A stretch of DNA of 64,000 nt from Saposhnikovia divaricata (taxonomy: Eukaryota > Streptophyta > Magnoliopsida > Apiales > Apiaceae), in assembly GCA_036435485.1 (NCBI GenBank), contig CM071600.1, positions 160,158,546-160,222,545 of the forward strand. The letters run 5' to 3'. Below are positions 19,575 through 31,096 of the stretch, piece after piece. Both the position numbers and the translations under genes were made by a program. The notes beneath the pieces are model-generated. The model saw only the letters and a list, made by a program, of their open reading frames with translations. It was not told the origin of the DNA and did not search any database. Numbering within the stretch: position 1 is the first letter of the stretch; each line of letters begins with the position of its first letter.

Positions 19575-22054
19575 CACAACAACAGCCTAAAAGAAGGGAA
19601 TTGAAACTTGTCTGGTAGTCGAGAACGATAAGGGGTAGTGGTAGCGGGTCCCGGGTCAGCTTGGTGATCTATAAATAGCCAAGACATTCGGGATTAATCA
19701 CTTAAAACTTTAAAGGTTAAGTTATACTTAAATCGAAACACGTTCTCGAGTTATCTCGTTATACCCCTTTTAGTGGATTTCTTTTATCATCGATCCGACC
19801 CGACATTCGTTCGTTAATACGACATGTCACTGTACTTACACTTGGTATATACTGAAATCATGTAAGTTTTAAGGTCGATCATTTACGAACCAAGAGTATA
19901 CCTCGAGATTTATCGCCCGTTTTCTAAGTACTTAACCAAGTTTATAACCAAGTATGCTTTTAGGGGTTCGCTCGCGTTTAACCTTGATTCGAACTTTTTT
20001 ATAAAATCGGAAAACGATCCCTTCGATATGTGGTTTTCTCTCGCACCTTCCTTTTTACCTCTAATATTTAATTATCAAGATTCGCCACTGATTTCGTAGT
20101 ATTAAAGGAATCCAATTTCAGTTACGAACTTGCAATTACGGTTTCGAACCACTTTTAGTAAATCGGCTATAATTCCTAAACCGTAAGTCCATTTCACATG
20201 ATCTTTATATCAAATCGAAGCTTATAACATCATCTACCTTAACATGGCAGAATATAAAGCTAGGCCATGAGCTAAAGCTATTGTGATGCACGGTTTTCAA
20301 GGTTTAACGAAAATCGGGCATTACGACGGCTATAAATCGGATATTTCCAAATTCCAAACTTTCCAATAATCATAGTTTCCACCCCAAACAACATATACAT
20401 GTTATTCAACCATGAACTAAGGCCAAACAATGCCTTTCCGTTCATCTAAAACATTTTAACATTTATCAAAGCCCAATCATGTCTCTAAGGTAACATACAT
20501 GCATAATATCACTAAAACTCACTTAAAACTCATGATCCATCAAGAACATGCTTAAATTTAAAACAAGATCTAGGGTTTCAAGTTGTTATACCTTCTTGGG
20601 AGTATGAACTAGCCTTAAAAAGCTTGGTATAGTCCTTAGGAGTGTTTAAGCTTGCTAGATCAACCAAAGAAATCAAAGAAAACAAGATTAGTTCATGAAG
20701 AACACTATTCACCCTCATCTTGGATGATTTATTTGAAAATGGAAACAAGGGAGTTTGAAGCTAATATATTTAGGAGATCATTTTTATGAAATGTAATACT
20801 CACCATAAAAATTTGGAGATCAAACAATGGTTGGAAGTTGGATTTTGAAATCTCAAAACTTCAAAAATTCGAAGTGGGTTTTTCAAGGGGAAAAACAGAG
20901 CGATTTTGTCGAATTTATTTGACCACTCAAACGATCTTCAAAAATTATGAAATTAAATCCACAACTTCATCTTGATGTGTAGAAGCTTCTTGAATTTTTT
21001 CATGATTTTTAAATGAGCAGAACTGGGCCAAAAAAAATCGTAAAGATCCGCCTGTCCTGGAAAACCAAACTGATGGAAATGGGGGAGAAAGAGTATTTGC
21101 TTGGTTGCCTTGGTTTGCTCTCATCCAAATGAATTATTGTGATAATATCTTGTATAAATTGCCTTTATTAAAGTGGTGATGCAATGGATGAGGTGTTTGG
21201 AGAGACAAGTGTTAATGATTTGGTGGTAAGATGATAAAGTGTTGCTAAGTACTAGTTAGCTTTCTAATCTTGCTAGTTGGTATTGTAACTAGTTTGGTTA
21301 CTTTGATCTTATCTTGCTTAAAGTGACTATGTCACCTTCCACTAGCTCATCACACCCCTTGGTTCTCTGCTTGTCTTTTTGTCCGGTTATTGCTCAATTT
21401 CATTTGATCGTTCGTAGGAATATCTCAAAGGTTTCTAGTTAGGGTTTTACCGAAAACCTTCTTAATAATTATAATACCATTCTCCATCTTTCTTAATACT
21501 TCTCGAATCTAAATCCCTTAAATAAATCCTCAAGTCTTGCAGTGTCCAGGGAAATCTCGGAGAAAATAAAAGTGCTATTTTTCTGAATCCGATGTCGTTT
21601 ACATACACTTATTTTCCCCCTGGATCACTAATACGAACTCGGAAATTCGTTCCGAATACTTCTATATAGTGTCGTCTAATAATATTCTCAATTACACCAA
21701 AATCACTATTCATCCTTATTCTTTACTTATTCATCTATGGTTGTACAATTGTCCGTATTCTCTTTCGATCGTTCCTTAACCTTTTTACGGAACCACTGGA
21801 TTAATCGCTATCGATCTGGATGACATGATAATATTCTTCTGCTTGGAATTGCCATATCTTATTCCCTTAGGAGATAGATTATTCTTACCTATGTTGTCAC
21901 CCTTTAGCATTCTTCAAGACATAGAAATAATAAAGTCGAATTCCATTCATTCTTTTAAAATATCAACTATTACATTGTAGCCGTAGCCACTATTCATTCT
22001 TACATCATTAAATAAATAAAAGTTTTAGTTCTACCCAAAATTTGGGTTCTTACA

Positions 22055-22260
22055 TCCCCTGCTTGTTTCTTTGTCCGGTAATTGCTCAATTCATTGATCG
22101 TTTGGAGGAATACCTCGAAGATTTCTAGTTAGGGTTTTACCGGAAACCGTCTTAATATTTACACTATCATTCTCAATTCTCTTTAATAATTCTTGAATCC
22201 ATATTCCTTAAATCTTTTCAATAATTCCTTAAGTCTTTCAGTGTCCAGGGAAATCTCGGG
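22055..22260 (-). repeat. K: Tekay-family LTR, piece 2
   Basis: Continues the K LTR after the solo LTR and parallels 21360-21560. It ends in the target duplication TCGGG (22256-22260) of element F. Confidence 0.8.
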
Positions 22261-23019
22261 TGTTAACTCGAATAACCTGTAAAAGGGGGGGTTGAATACA
22301 AGTTATATAATCGTGTCTAATTTTTGCTTGATTAGATGAACAAGAATAAACGAATGAATCAAACTTTGTTTGTATTAAATTAAATCGAATACAAACTCTA
22401 CCAAAGGTGTACAATACCTTTATCAGCTGCTGACAATACAAATCTCTCTCTCTCTGTTTGTTTCGAACTCTCGAATACAAACCTTATACAGAGCTTCACA
22501 CGATATGCACTCTACAATTCTCAATTCGCAAATCGCTCTTTTTACAATAATATAGAGAGAGTATTTATAATGCTACCTATCAACTAATCACAGAATTATA
22601 ATCTATCTATGATAATGTTCTGCCGTCCAGTTGATAGTTTCCATCAATAGAGAATTCGTTTCCTTCACGATATCTTCTTGCATGTTTTTCAAAACAACGA
22701 TCCTGTTTTATAGCACTTGCCAGTTTCTGTAGCATCCATAATGACATCATCAGTAACACGACTGATATCAGGATTTCCCATTGCATCAGGATCTGATCAT
22801 CCCATCAGTATTTTATCAGGATCTGACTTGCTGTATCAGGATCTGCTCTTAGTTCCTGAAATGTAGTCTCTGACGCACTGTTCCTGACTAAACTCTACAG
22901 ATTACTATCTAACACATATATCCTATACAAAGTGCTAAATCCTTTATAAGATCAGGATATACAAGAAGTATTAGCAAAATTCAATTCTTAACATCACAAC
23001 TCATGAATTATTCCTAACA
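22261..23019 (-). repeat. 3' LTR of F (759 bp)
   Basis: It starts TGTTAACTCG and ends ATTCCTAACA in plus coordinates. The same sequence recurs truncated at 29862-30399 and, as the LTR of element I, at 31097-31566 plus 57630-57880. It contains repeated CATCAGGATCTG units near 22790-22860. Confidence 0.93.
22562..22572 (-). promoter_or_regulatory. Candidate TATA box in the LTR of F
   Basis: The minus strand reads ATTATAAATAC within the LTR, in the sense orientation of F. The same box is present in the LTR of I near 31369. Confidence 0.5.
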
Positions 23020-23034
23020 ATCTCCCCCTATTTA
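23020..23034 (-). promoter_or_regulatory. Polypurine tract of F
   Basis: The minus strand reads AAATAGGGGGAGAT directly before the 3' LTR, the primer for plus-strand synthesis. It fixes the orientation of the element. Confidence 0.8.
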
Positions 23035-23319
23035 TGCTTTAGAATCTAGAGCATAAATCTAAGTTGTAGATGTGAAAACATATAACAATACAACCAGAAT
23101 AGAATTTATGAATTTAAGATCATGAAGTTAAGTACCTCCTTCTTCAGATGTAGATATGTATCTAGTACTTAGAAGAAAGAATTCAACTATTTGATGCTTC
23201 TTTTCCTTTACCACTTCCATGATGAAATTTACCAACTCTGTCACCCTTAGTTCTGCTCCCAGTCTGTTTATCTCCACCAGTCTGTTGTTTATCTCCCCCA
23301 GTTTGTTTCTGAATTGTCT

Positions 23320-26300
23320 TTATCTCCTCTTTTTGACATCAGCAACATTAATTCCAAGAGATTCAGTAACAGAACAAATGAGATTCATCAGAACTGCTTG
23401 ATTGTCCATAATAGTGACTTGGTTTTCTTCAAGAATTTGAAGTCTCGATTGAATATCACTTTGAGATTTCTGAATGTCCTTAAGAAGTTCAGAGTTGACT
23501 TCAATGTTGGTGGAAGTGCTTGTTGTATCTTCAGATTCAGATACAGAAAGAACTTTATCTTCAAGTCTTGTAGAAGAAGTTGCCTGTTTAGAATGATATT
23601 CAAGTAATAATACTTGAGTAGAAGTACAAACATCTTCATCTCTCTAATCTGGAGCTGAAGTATCATCATCCTGTCCTTCACCAGTATTCTGTGTACTAAC
23701 ATCTACAAATCCTGACTCCTCCTTAGATTGATCAGATACTGTTGATGTCTCAATTCTAGCTGAAACTGGAAGTACATACAAAAGAATACTAGGAACATTA
23801 GGAATATCTTCTGGTACTGGTTGAGTAGAAGTTTGTCTTAGCCTTTCACCTCTTCTGTTGATGATTCTTGCAAGCCTTTATTTCTGTTTCTGAGCTTTAA
23901 CTTCTGGCTTTGCATTGTGATGTGCTAAGTCATGCTTCTCATACATCTTGATAAAAGAATAAGTACCAGCATCCATACCAAGATTTTCAGACCAAGATTC
24001 AGGAAAAACCTGATCCCAGAAATCAAACGATGGTGGTTTCCTAATTTTCTCTCCCTCACTATGGAGTTAATCATCCATACCCACATTCTCATTTTGACTA
24101 TCTAAAGTCAACACTCTTTCTACCTATCCTTTTGCCTGGTCAGGAGTCATCCTCTCTATGTGTGGATTTATATCCATCTTTTCAAGTGTATCACTCAAAT
24201 TTGGATTATTGCTCTCATGACCTACAGAAAAATAGGGGTTAGAAGATGTTTTTATACCTGAACTCACATGGAGAGAGGGTTCCTCATATGGCATGGGGCT
24301 TGAGGTTTTCTCCAAGGAGTGAGCTGCTATAGTCTCTGAACCCTTACAAACATCTACTTTCTTTCCAGAAACTACAGGCTCCAGTATACCACTTTCAGGT
24401 TTTACACTAGTCTCTGATGTCTTCAGTAATACTTCATTAGACACCATAGCTAGTATGTCACCATCTTTAAGCGTTGGTTGCTGAGACACACCCTCAAGGT
24501 GGATAGACTCTGAAAGAACAATATTGGTTTGATCTTCAGAAAAATCAATCAAAGTCATTCCTCCCATATCATAGGGTCTCTCACTTGCAATTTCAGTCAT
24601 CACAGAAGACCTTTCAGCATCAGTCATCACAGTTCCTGAGTCATCCAACCTCTGACTAGATGGTTCTTGTGTTACAGTGACTGTGATCTGATCTATCCTA
24701 CTATTCACCACTGGTGCAATAGTATCTTCTGTTGACTGCTTCCCTCTATCAACTACCTCCTCTTGTTCACCTTGAGCTGAAGCATCTTCAACAATGACAT
24801 CCTTGTCAAATAAATATGCATGAAGTGATTGAAGTGCAACATGTTTAGGAAGTCCAAATTTCTTGTGCAATTCCTTTCTGACTGATACATAGAAGTATGT
24901 CTTCATTAAATCAAGCCTTTGATGTAACAGTCCATATTCTTCAGGAAATGAAAGTTTGGGAACTCTTTCAATCAGAAAATGTAGAACAGGCCTGGAAAGC
25001 TTCACTTTCAGAGAAATAAGTTCCATAGCCAGTCTGTATGTCAATGTAGTTTCCAATGAAGAATGAAGATCCAGATCTCTCTTGTCAGATACTGACTTGG
25101 ATATAGCCTTATTTGTAGAGACCTGAATAATGTTAGTTGGACTTGACACTGTGTGTGTAGGTGACAAATGAATCTTTCTCCTTGTTCTCCTAGTATAGTG
25201 AGCAACAGATTTGTCTTGAGAAGACTCAAGAGGTGTAGACATAGAAGTGATCTTGGGATGAGAACCTTTTTCAATAGACACGGTCTTTTGAGAGACAGTA
25301 TCCAATAACTGTTTTCCCTTTTTAAGAACTACAGTCTTTTGGGAGACTGCAGCCTAGCTGTGACTAGTTGTTCCATCTCTTTGTCCTAGCTTAGAAAGTT
25401 GAATTGCAGCCTTCAATTCTGCTCTCTCAGCAAGAGATATATTATCATCATCTTCACTAGAACTACTACTTGAAATGACAAATCTTCTCTTCCTTACAAC
25501 TGATGTCATTTGAGAAACACCAGAGGTTGGATTCTTTGAAACAATAGGATGTGGATCAAAGTTTGGTTCTAGAATTGTTTCAGAGACTATAATGTTTTTG
25601 GCTACTTGGGTAGACACAGGGGGGTTCTCCTCCAATTGAGATTCCTGAGTCATTTCACCAGCAAAGAAAGAAGAAGTATAGATAGTAGCAAGATGAGTTC
25701 TTAAAAGTACCTGAACATGATTTGGATAGTGTAATGCAGGTATTTCATCTAGATTCTTTTCATTGTCCTTCTTTGTAATGTCGGAGAAAATTCTCTTTTG
25801 CTGTACATAAGAAGAAACACAATATTCTCTACCAAATCTAGCTTCAACATCAGGAATGAAATGGTTAATGAACAATTGCATGAATATGTGATAATAAACC
25901 ATATTCCTGTCATGATCTCTTGACCCAAGTTTAATACACGTCTGACTTAAGGTAATGTGACCAAAATTAATTACTCTGTTATAAAGCAAGCTATATGCAA
26001 TATGTGATGTAACAGCAGTAATTTGTTGAAAGGAACTACATTTACCAGTAAAACATTTAGCAATTTGATCAAAGAAGAAAGACCATTCTTTCCTAAGAAA
26101 AGATCTATTTAACTGGCTCATATTATCTAGAGGTCCATCATAACCTAATTTAGATAACATAGTCCTCACATCATCATCAGATGGTACATTCTCAAAATTC
26201 GTACTAACAGGTAAGCGAAGTACTGAATTAACAACAGATTCAGTAAGATTGAATGAGTCTTGTCCTAAGTGTGGAACAATCTTACCTGATTGACTCTGAG

Positions 26301-26535
26301 TAGAGTCAATTACCTCAGCATTCTCCCAAGCTTGTGAAACAGCTACTTGATTAATTTGTGGAGATGCTGTCAAGGCATAACTTAATGGTCCTTTCGCCAT
26401 AAAGTCCATTATTGGGTGAAAATCAGTTGACACCCCTTCCTTGTTGGTGATAGCTGCAACATGATTGTTCATCATAAAATCAAAGTCACCAAACCTGAAA
26501 GCTACTGGTTTGGGTAGTCTTCTTTGAGTTGCCAT
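23320..26535 (-). pseudogene. Long extra ORF downstream of pol in F (1071 codons, five nonsense codons)
   Basis: From ATG 26535 one frame runs to TAA at 23322-23320 without any frameshift. It is broken only by TAG 25356, TAG 24126, TAA 24069, TAA 23880 and TAG 23646. The N-terminal third holds a conserved block near codons 128-160 (KLGYDGPL, SFLRKEWSFFFDQI) and IAYSLLYN some 20 residues later; the same block recurs in element E. A serine-run plus acidic stretch follows near codon 355 (SSSSSSEDDD). The middle is low-complexity and acidic, and the end (about codons 990-1071) is predicted coiled coil closing in KKRR. SIRE-type elements are known for an 'envelope-like' ORF at this place. I see no signal peptide or membrane span, so a true envelope role is not supported. 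Function unknown. Confidence 0.7.
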
Positions 26536-27138
26536 TTTGATCTGAAAAGAACTTAAGAAATCTTTGAAATTGATTAGTGATTTTGAGAACTCGAGAGTGT
26601 TTTTGCTTTAGAGAATGAAATTAGAGAAAGCAATTACACGATTAGAGTGTCAAAATAATTATATTTCAAAAATCCTTCAGACCAATTATCCCACGTTGAC
26701 ACGTAGGTTGACAGGTGTCAGTCCCTAAAAAATGCAGTTACCTACGACTTTTGGAAAATAAAATCCAGAAATAATTTCAAGTAAATAAGTCAAGGTAAAA
26801 TCAAGATAAAAATCAATACTGATCAGCTTCCTTTTCCTGACGTGATCTTCTCATCAGGATAATCATACAATTCAATGTGATTTCTGAATAAAAAGAATTA
26901 CTAATCCTAATGTGAACACATTTGTATTCCTTATCAATATCATCCTGATTCCAGAGACTAAATGAAGTTTCCACATGGCATTTTCTTTTACCTTTAAAAG
27001 AAATAAATTAAATCTGAACAAAATCAATTGTTTAGATACATTCAACATTTCTTGAAAATACAAGAAACACAGTCACACATAATTATGACTGAATGCATTG
27101 ATATCTCCCAAATGACTGTTCAGCTTCCCTTGTCTTTC
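26536..27138. promoter_or_regulatory. Spacer with candidate divergent promoters in F
   Basis: This stretch separates two ORFs that point away from each other: the long extra ORF (minus, ATG 26535) and a small ORF (plus, ATG 27200). A minus-strand TATAATTA lies at 26663-26656, about 125 bp before the long ORF. A plus-strand TATAAAA lies at 27139-27145. No pol sequence remains in between. A two-way internal promoter is inferred. Confidence 0.45.
26656..26663 (-). promoter_or_regulatory. Candidate TATA box for the long extra ORF
   Basis: TATAATTA on the minus strand, about 120 bp upstream of ATG 26535. A weak consensus in AT-rich sequence, supported mainly by position. Confidence 0.3.
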
Positions 27139-27145
27139 TATAAAA
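27139..27145 (+). promoter_or_regulatory. Candidate TATA box for the small antisense ORF
   Basis: CTATAAAAG on the plus strand, 61 bp before ATG 27200, followed by a pyrimidine-rich leader (CATTCTTTTCTCTTTCCATC). The spacing is right for a short plant 5' UTR. Confidence 0.5.
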
Positions 27146-27199
27146 GAAACCGATGTCTTATGCCATTCTCCAAAATTTTCATTCTTTTCTCTTTCCATC

Positions 27200-27490
27200 A
27201 TGGCTTTCAACCCAAATCTTCATATGAACCCTAGCTTTTGGTTCATTACCACTGAGAAGTTCTTTACTCTTGATGATCAGGAGCAAGTGAACTATCTCTT
27301 AGAAGAGATGACTTTTCTCATCGAGTCAAATATGGTTGATTTTAACCCATATAATTTTCAAGAATCTCCTCTAAAACATCTACCAGTTTGATACAATCCT
27401 CCTCTAATCTCTTCACACCTTGAGGATGAAGAATTTGGTGAAGAGTCTGAGATTGATCTTGATGGAGATGCTATTCATCTTCTTCAATAA
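27200..27490 (+). pseudogene. Small ORF antisense to F, unknown function (96 codons, one nonsense codon)
   Basis: ATG 27200 in a good context (CCATCATGGC) opens a frame reading AFNPNLHMNPSFWFITTEKF and then a leucine/glutamate-rich helix (DDQEQVNYLLEEMTFLIE). A TGA at 27389-27391 breaks it, after which it continues through an acidic segment (EDEEFGEESEIDLDGD) to TAA 27488-27490. A one-base shift near 27480 would open FFNKHEDESAALIQVAQTRN for 30 more codons, so the original protein was probably about 125 residues. The acidic tail, TATA box and leader argue that this is a former gene rather than a chance frame. It lies between pol and the long extra ORF, on the opposite strand. Family not recognised. 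Confidence 0.5.
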
Positions 27491-28080
27491 GCATGAAGAT
27501 GAGTCAGCTGCTCTCATTCAAGTCGCCCAGACAAGGAATCCAATCTTGAGATGCTCCTTGTCCTGAAGTCGATCATTGAGGATTGAAGCAGCAACAACTT
27601 TAGACAAGAATAGAATTATCAGTATTAATTAGACAAAAAGAAGAATTGTATTTCATTTCCATGTATGTAATGCTTTTGATTAATGAAAATACAAGTTTTC
27701 TTAATATCTATTTGTCTATCGTTGTTTATTGACTGATAATGATATAAATTATCAGTATGCATGTAATAAAACTTGCTAACATAGACTTTAACAAAACTCA
27801 GAATTGAACCACTAAATAACATGAACTTCAGAATTTGAAACAGTAAGACACACAAATTTCACAATCCTGATACTGACGATACAATCCTGATGTCAATACT
27901 GATGACGTCAGCATACTGATAGCAATCCTGATGTTTATTAACAAGTCTATCATACTGTAATTTATCAAAGTAAAGTGTGTTACAGCTTAAGCATTTAACA
28001 ATCAAGTATAGATCCTGATAAAAATATCAAGTCTATAAGTTGAAACAACATACCTTGCTACTTATGCAGATGTTAAAGGT
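27491..28080. other. Spacer downstream of the small ORF, no gene recognised
   Basis: AT-rich, non-coding sequence between the end of pol (28081) and the small ORF. It contains scattered ATCCTGAT/ATACTGAT words like those in the LTR of F. No domain seen. Confidence 0.4.
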
Positions 28081-29858
28081 CTAGAAATTTAACATTCCTA
28101 ACTCACTAACCAATCTAATGAATGTAGCCTCATCAAGTGGTTTAGTTAGAATATCTGCAAGCTGTTTGTCAGTAGGAACAAAATGAAGTTCCACAGTACC
28201 ATTTTCAATATGTTCTCTAATAAAATGATACCTGACATCAATGTGCTTAGTCCTTGAGTGTTGAACTGGATTTTCTGCAATTTTAATAGCACTAGTATTA
28301 TCATAAAACATAGGAATATTACTAAGTGTCATACCATAATCCATCAACTGATTTCTTATCCAAAGGAGTTCAGCACAACAACTGCCTGTTGCAATGTATT
28401 CAGCTTCCCAAGAATTGACATGTACCTGTAGTGCTTTTCCTATCTATTTTACACCCTGCATAATCAGAGTCTGAATAGCCAATTAGGGAGAAATCAGATT
28501 CTCTTGGATACCACAAACCAAGATTTGGAGTTCCTCTGAGATATTTAAAAATTCTCTTCACAACAATTAAATGAGATTCCTTAGGATCACTTTGGAATCT
28601 AGCACATAAATAGGTAGAGAACATTATATCTGGTCTACTTGCAGTTAAATATAACAGTGAACCTATCATGCCTCTATAGCTAGTGTTATCAACACTCTTT
28701 CCCTTAGGATCAGAGTCTAGCTTAGTGGCTGTTGCCATGGGTGTCTTTGCAATTGCACAATTTTGAAACTCAAACCTTTTTAAAAGATCTTTGATATATT
28801 TGACTGATTAATGAAAATACCAGTCTCAGTCTGTTTGACCTGCAAGCCTAAGAAATAATTTAGTTCACCCATCATGCTCATCTGATACTTAGACTGCATA
28901 AGCTTGCTAAACTTAGCACATAACTTTTCATTAGTAGAACCAAATATAATATCATCAACATAAACTTGAACTAAAAGCAAATCACCTTTTATCTTTCTAA
29001 AGAATAGAGTTTTGTCAATTGTACCTCTTGTGAAGCCATTTTCAAGAAGAAATTTAGAAAAAGTCTCATACCATGCTCTTGGTGCCTGCTTTAGTCCATA
29101 GAGTGCCTTGTCAAGTTTGTAGACATGATTTGGAAACTTTGGATCAACAAAACCAGGTGGTTGTTCCACAAACACTTCCTCATCAAGTTTGCCATTTAGA
29201 AAAGCACTCTTTACATCCATCTGGTATACCTTGAATTTTGAATGAGCTGCAAATGCAAGAAACATTCTGATTGCTTCCAATCTTTCTACAGGTGCAAAGG
29301 TTTCATCATAGTCAATTCCTTCTTCCTGAGAGTAACCCTTGGCCACCAATCTTGCTTTGTTTCTTAAAATCATACCAGATTCATCTAGCTTGTTTCTGAA
29401 AACCTATTTAGCACCAACAATAGATCTATTTTTAGGTCTTGGTACCAGTTTCCAAACTTTGTTCCTCTCAAACTCATTCAATTCTTCCTGTATTGCTATT
29501 ACCCAATCAGGATCCTGTAAGGCTTCTTCAACCTTCTTAGGTTCATTCTTTGAGAGAAAACAACTGTACAAGCATTCATTTTGAATTGATCTTCTAGTTC
29601 GAACACCACTATTTGGATCACCAATAATCAAATATTCAGTATGATCCCTTGTCCATTTTCTAACAGGTGGTAGATTGCTCCTGCTAGACTCTCCCCCTAA
29701 GTTAGTGGTATTTCTTGTAGAAGAATGTTCATTTCCTTCAAAAGCTCCCCCTTGATCAGTAGAATCAGTGGATTCAATACTGCTGCTAGTTTCTGATCTT
29801 CCTTCATTAGACTCCGAAGGATCAGTTCCTGATGAAGTAGACTTTGAAAGACTAGTCT
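28081..29858 (-). pseudogene. F pol: copia reverse transcriptase and RNase H (5' truncated, broken)
   Basis: Reading on the minus strand it begins with the serine-rich linker that follows integrase. It goes on through DPDWVIAIQEELNEFERNKV, a TAG at 29404-29402 (family WVFRNK, here *VFRNK), RLVAKGYSQEEGIDYDETFA, and the catalytic YVDD in VQVYVDDIIFGST. It ends with RNase H: GYSDSDYAGCKIDRKST, AEYIATGSCCAELLW and KHIDVRYHFIREH. A frameshift lies near 28780-28740, and a short deletion near 28400 removes the residues between the GTCQFLG and AEYIA motifs. The enzyme copies element RNA into DNA in the particle. The start is lost at the deletion junction with the LTR at about 29860. Confidence 0.93.
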
Positions 29859-29861
29859 GAT

Positions 29862-30399
29862 CCTTATACAGAGCTTCACACGATATGCACTATACAATTC
29901 TCAATTCGCAAATCGCTCTTTTTACAATAATATAGAGACAGTATTTATAATGCTACCTATCAACTAATAACAGAATTATAATCTATCTATGACAATGTTC
30001 TGCCGTCCAGTTGATAGTTTCCATGAATAGAGAATTCGTTTCCTTCACGATATCTTCTTGCTTGTTTTTCAAAACAATGCTCCTATTTTATAGCACTTGC
30101 CAGTTTCTGTAGCATCCATAATGACATCATCAGTAACACGACTGATATCAGGATTTCCCATTGCATCAGGATCTGATCATCCCATCAGTATTTGATCAGG
30201 ATCTGACTTGCTGTATCAGGATCTGCTCTTAGTTCCTGAAATGTAGTCTCTGACGCACTGTTCCTGACTAAACTCTACAGATTACTATCTAACATATATA
30301 TCCTATACAAACTGTTAAATCCTTTATAAGATCAGGATATACAAGAAGTATTAGCAAAATTCTATTCTTAACATCACAACTCATGAATTATTCCTAACA
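29862..30399 (-). repeat. 5' LTR of F, truncated
   Basis: Matches 22492-23019 closely and lacks the first 231 bp of the LTR. It is fused directly to pol at about 29860. The match begins at CCTTATACAGAGC. Confidence 0.92.
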
Positions 30400-30404
30400 T
30401 CGGG

Positions 30405-30879
30405 GAAATAAAAGTACTATTTTTCAGAATCTGATAACTTTTACATACACTCTTTTTCCCCTTGGATCATTAATACGAACTCAGAAATCCGTTCCGGGTA
30501 CTTCTATATAGTGTCGTCTAATAATATTCATATTTCCACCAAAAACACTATTCATCACTTATTCTCTCTTTATTCCTTATAATTAGAAAATGTTCTCGCG
30601 CTGTCCTGAGCGTTCCTTAACACTTTTACGGAACCACCGGACTTATAACAGATATCGATTTGGATGACTTGAGAATAATCTTCCTCTTTGGAATTTACTA
30701 TATCTTACTTATCCAGGAGATAGATTATTCTTATCTAAGTTGTCAACCAATTGCATTGTTTATGGCATATAAACATTTGAATCAAAATTCATTCATATTC
30801 ATTATCAGAACCATTGTTACACTCGTACTCCATTACATAATAAAAGTTTTAATTAATACCAAAAATCTGGGTTCTTACA
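30405..30879 (-). repeat. K: Tekay-family LTR, piece 3 with the LTR 5' end
   Basis: It resumes the K LTR after F and parallels 21560-22054. It ends CTGGGTTCTTACA at 30879, which on the minus strand is the canonical LTR start TGTAAGAACCC. It is inserted in the gag of element I. Confidence 0.82.
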
Positions 30880-31047
30880 AGATGTCTGAGGAAACAGCTT
30901 CGTTGGAACAAACGGTCCATCTCTTATTCTATCAAGATAATCAGGATCTGTTGCTTCCAGGTGATGCAACATCTTCACTTCCCAGAGAGTATATTCGTTT
31001 CTCTTGAGCATAGGGATATTAGTATTACCATCCTTGTAACTAGACAT
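30880..31047 (-). pseudogene. Element I gag, N-terminus only (SIRE-like Ty1/copia)
   Basis: ATG 31047 reads SSYKDGNTNIPMLKRNEYTL and then WEVKMLHHLEATDPDYLD and DGPFVPTKLFPQT, the N-terminal start of a copia gag. The frame is cut after about 55 codons by the end of the K LTR at 30879, so the rest of this element is displaced or lost. The ATG lies 34 bp after the primer-binding site of I. Confidence 0.75.
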
Positions 31048-31080
31048 GATTGCAGATCTTTTTGATTATTCAAAATCAAC

Positions 31081-31094
31081 CTGCTCTGATACCA
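31081..31094 (-). promoter_or_regulatory. Primer-binding site of element I (initiator tRNA-Met)
   Basis: The minus strand reads TGGTATCAGAGCAG just inside the LTR, complementary to the 3' end of plant initiator tRNA-Met, the primer for minus-strand DNA synthesis. Confidence 0.9.
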
Positions 31095-31096
31095 AT

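Larger units (their letters stand above)
17308..22054 (-). repeat. Solo LTR of the Tekay A family
   Basis: Complete LTR in reverse orientation: it begins TGTAACACCCCCAGATCC and ends TTGGGTTCTTACA, with no internal domain. It is flanked by a perfect 5-bp duplication TCCCC (17303-17307 and 22055-22059). At 4.75 kb it contains the same landmarks as the LTRs of A: the GGATCTGGGGG end, the AATATTC-rich block, the (TA)n run and a CTATTTATAG block. Solo LTRs arise by recombination between the two LTRs of one element. It sits inside another LTR of its own family, in the same orientation. Confidence 0.9.
22261..30399 (-). mobile_element. F: SIRE-like Ty1/copia element with extra genes, 5' part deleted
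   Basis: Bounded by TGTTAACTCG at 22261 and CCTAACA at 30399, with a perfect 5-bp duplication TCGGG (22256-22260 and 30400-30404). From 5' to 3' on the minus strand it has a partial 5' LTR (30399-29862), the end of pol (reverse transcriptase and RNase H), a spacer with a divergent small ORF, a 1071-codon extra ORF, a polypurine tract and a complete 3' LTR. The PBS, gag, protease, integrase and the first 231 bp of the 5' LTR are missing through one deletion. RT sequence such as NKARLVAKGYSQEEGIDYDE is typical of the SIRE (Maximus) clade. Confidence 0.92.

Noticed and set aside
23219..23607. Overlapping plus-strand ORFs opposite the extra ORF of F
   Set aside because: They are shadows of the coiled-coil end of the long minus-strand frame; no start context or domain.
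23320..26535. Calling the extra ORF a retroviral envelope gene
   Set aside because: Position suggests the envelope-like label used for SIRE elements, but no signal peptide, membrane span or cleavage site is visible.
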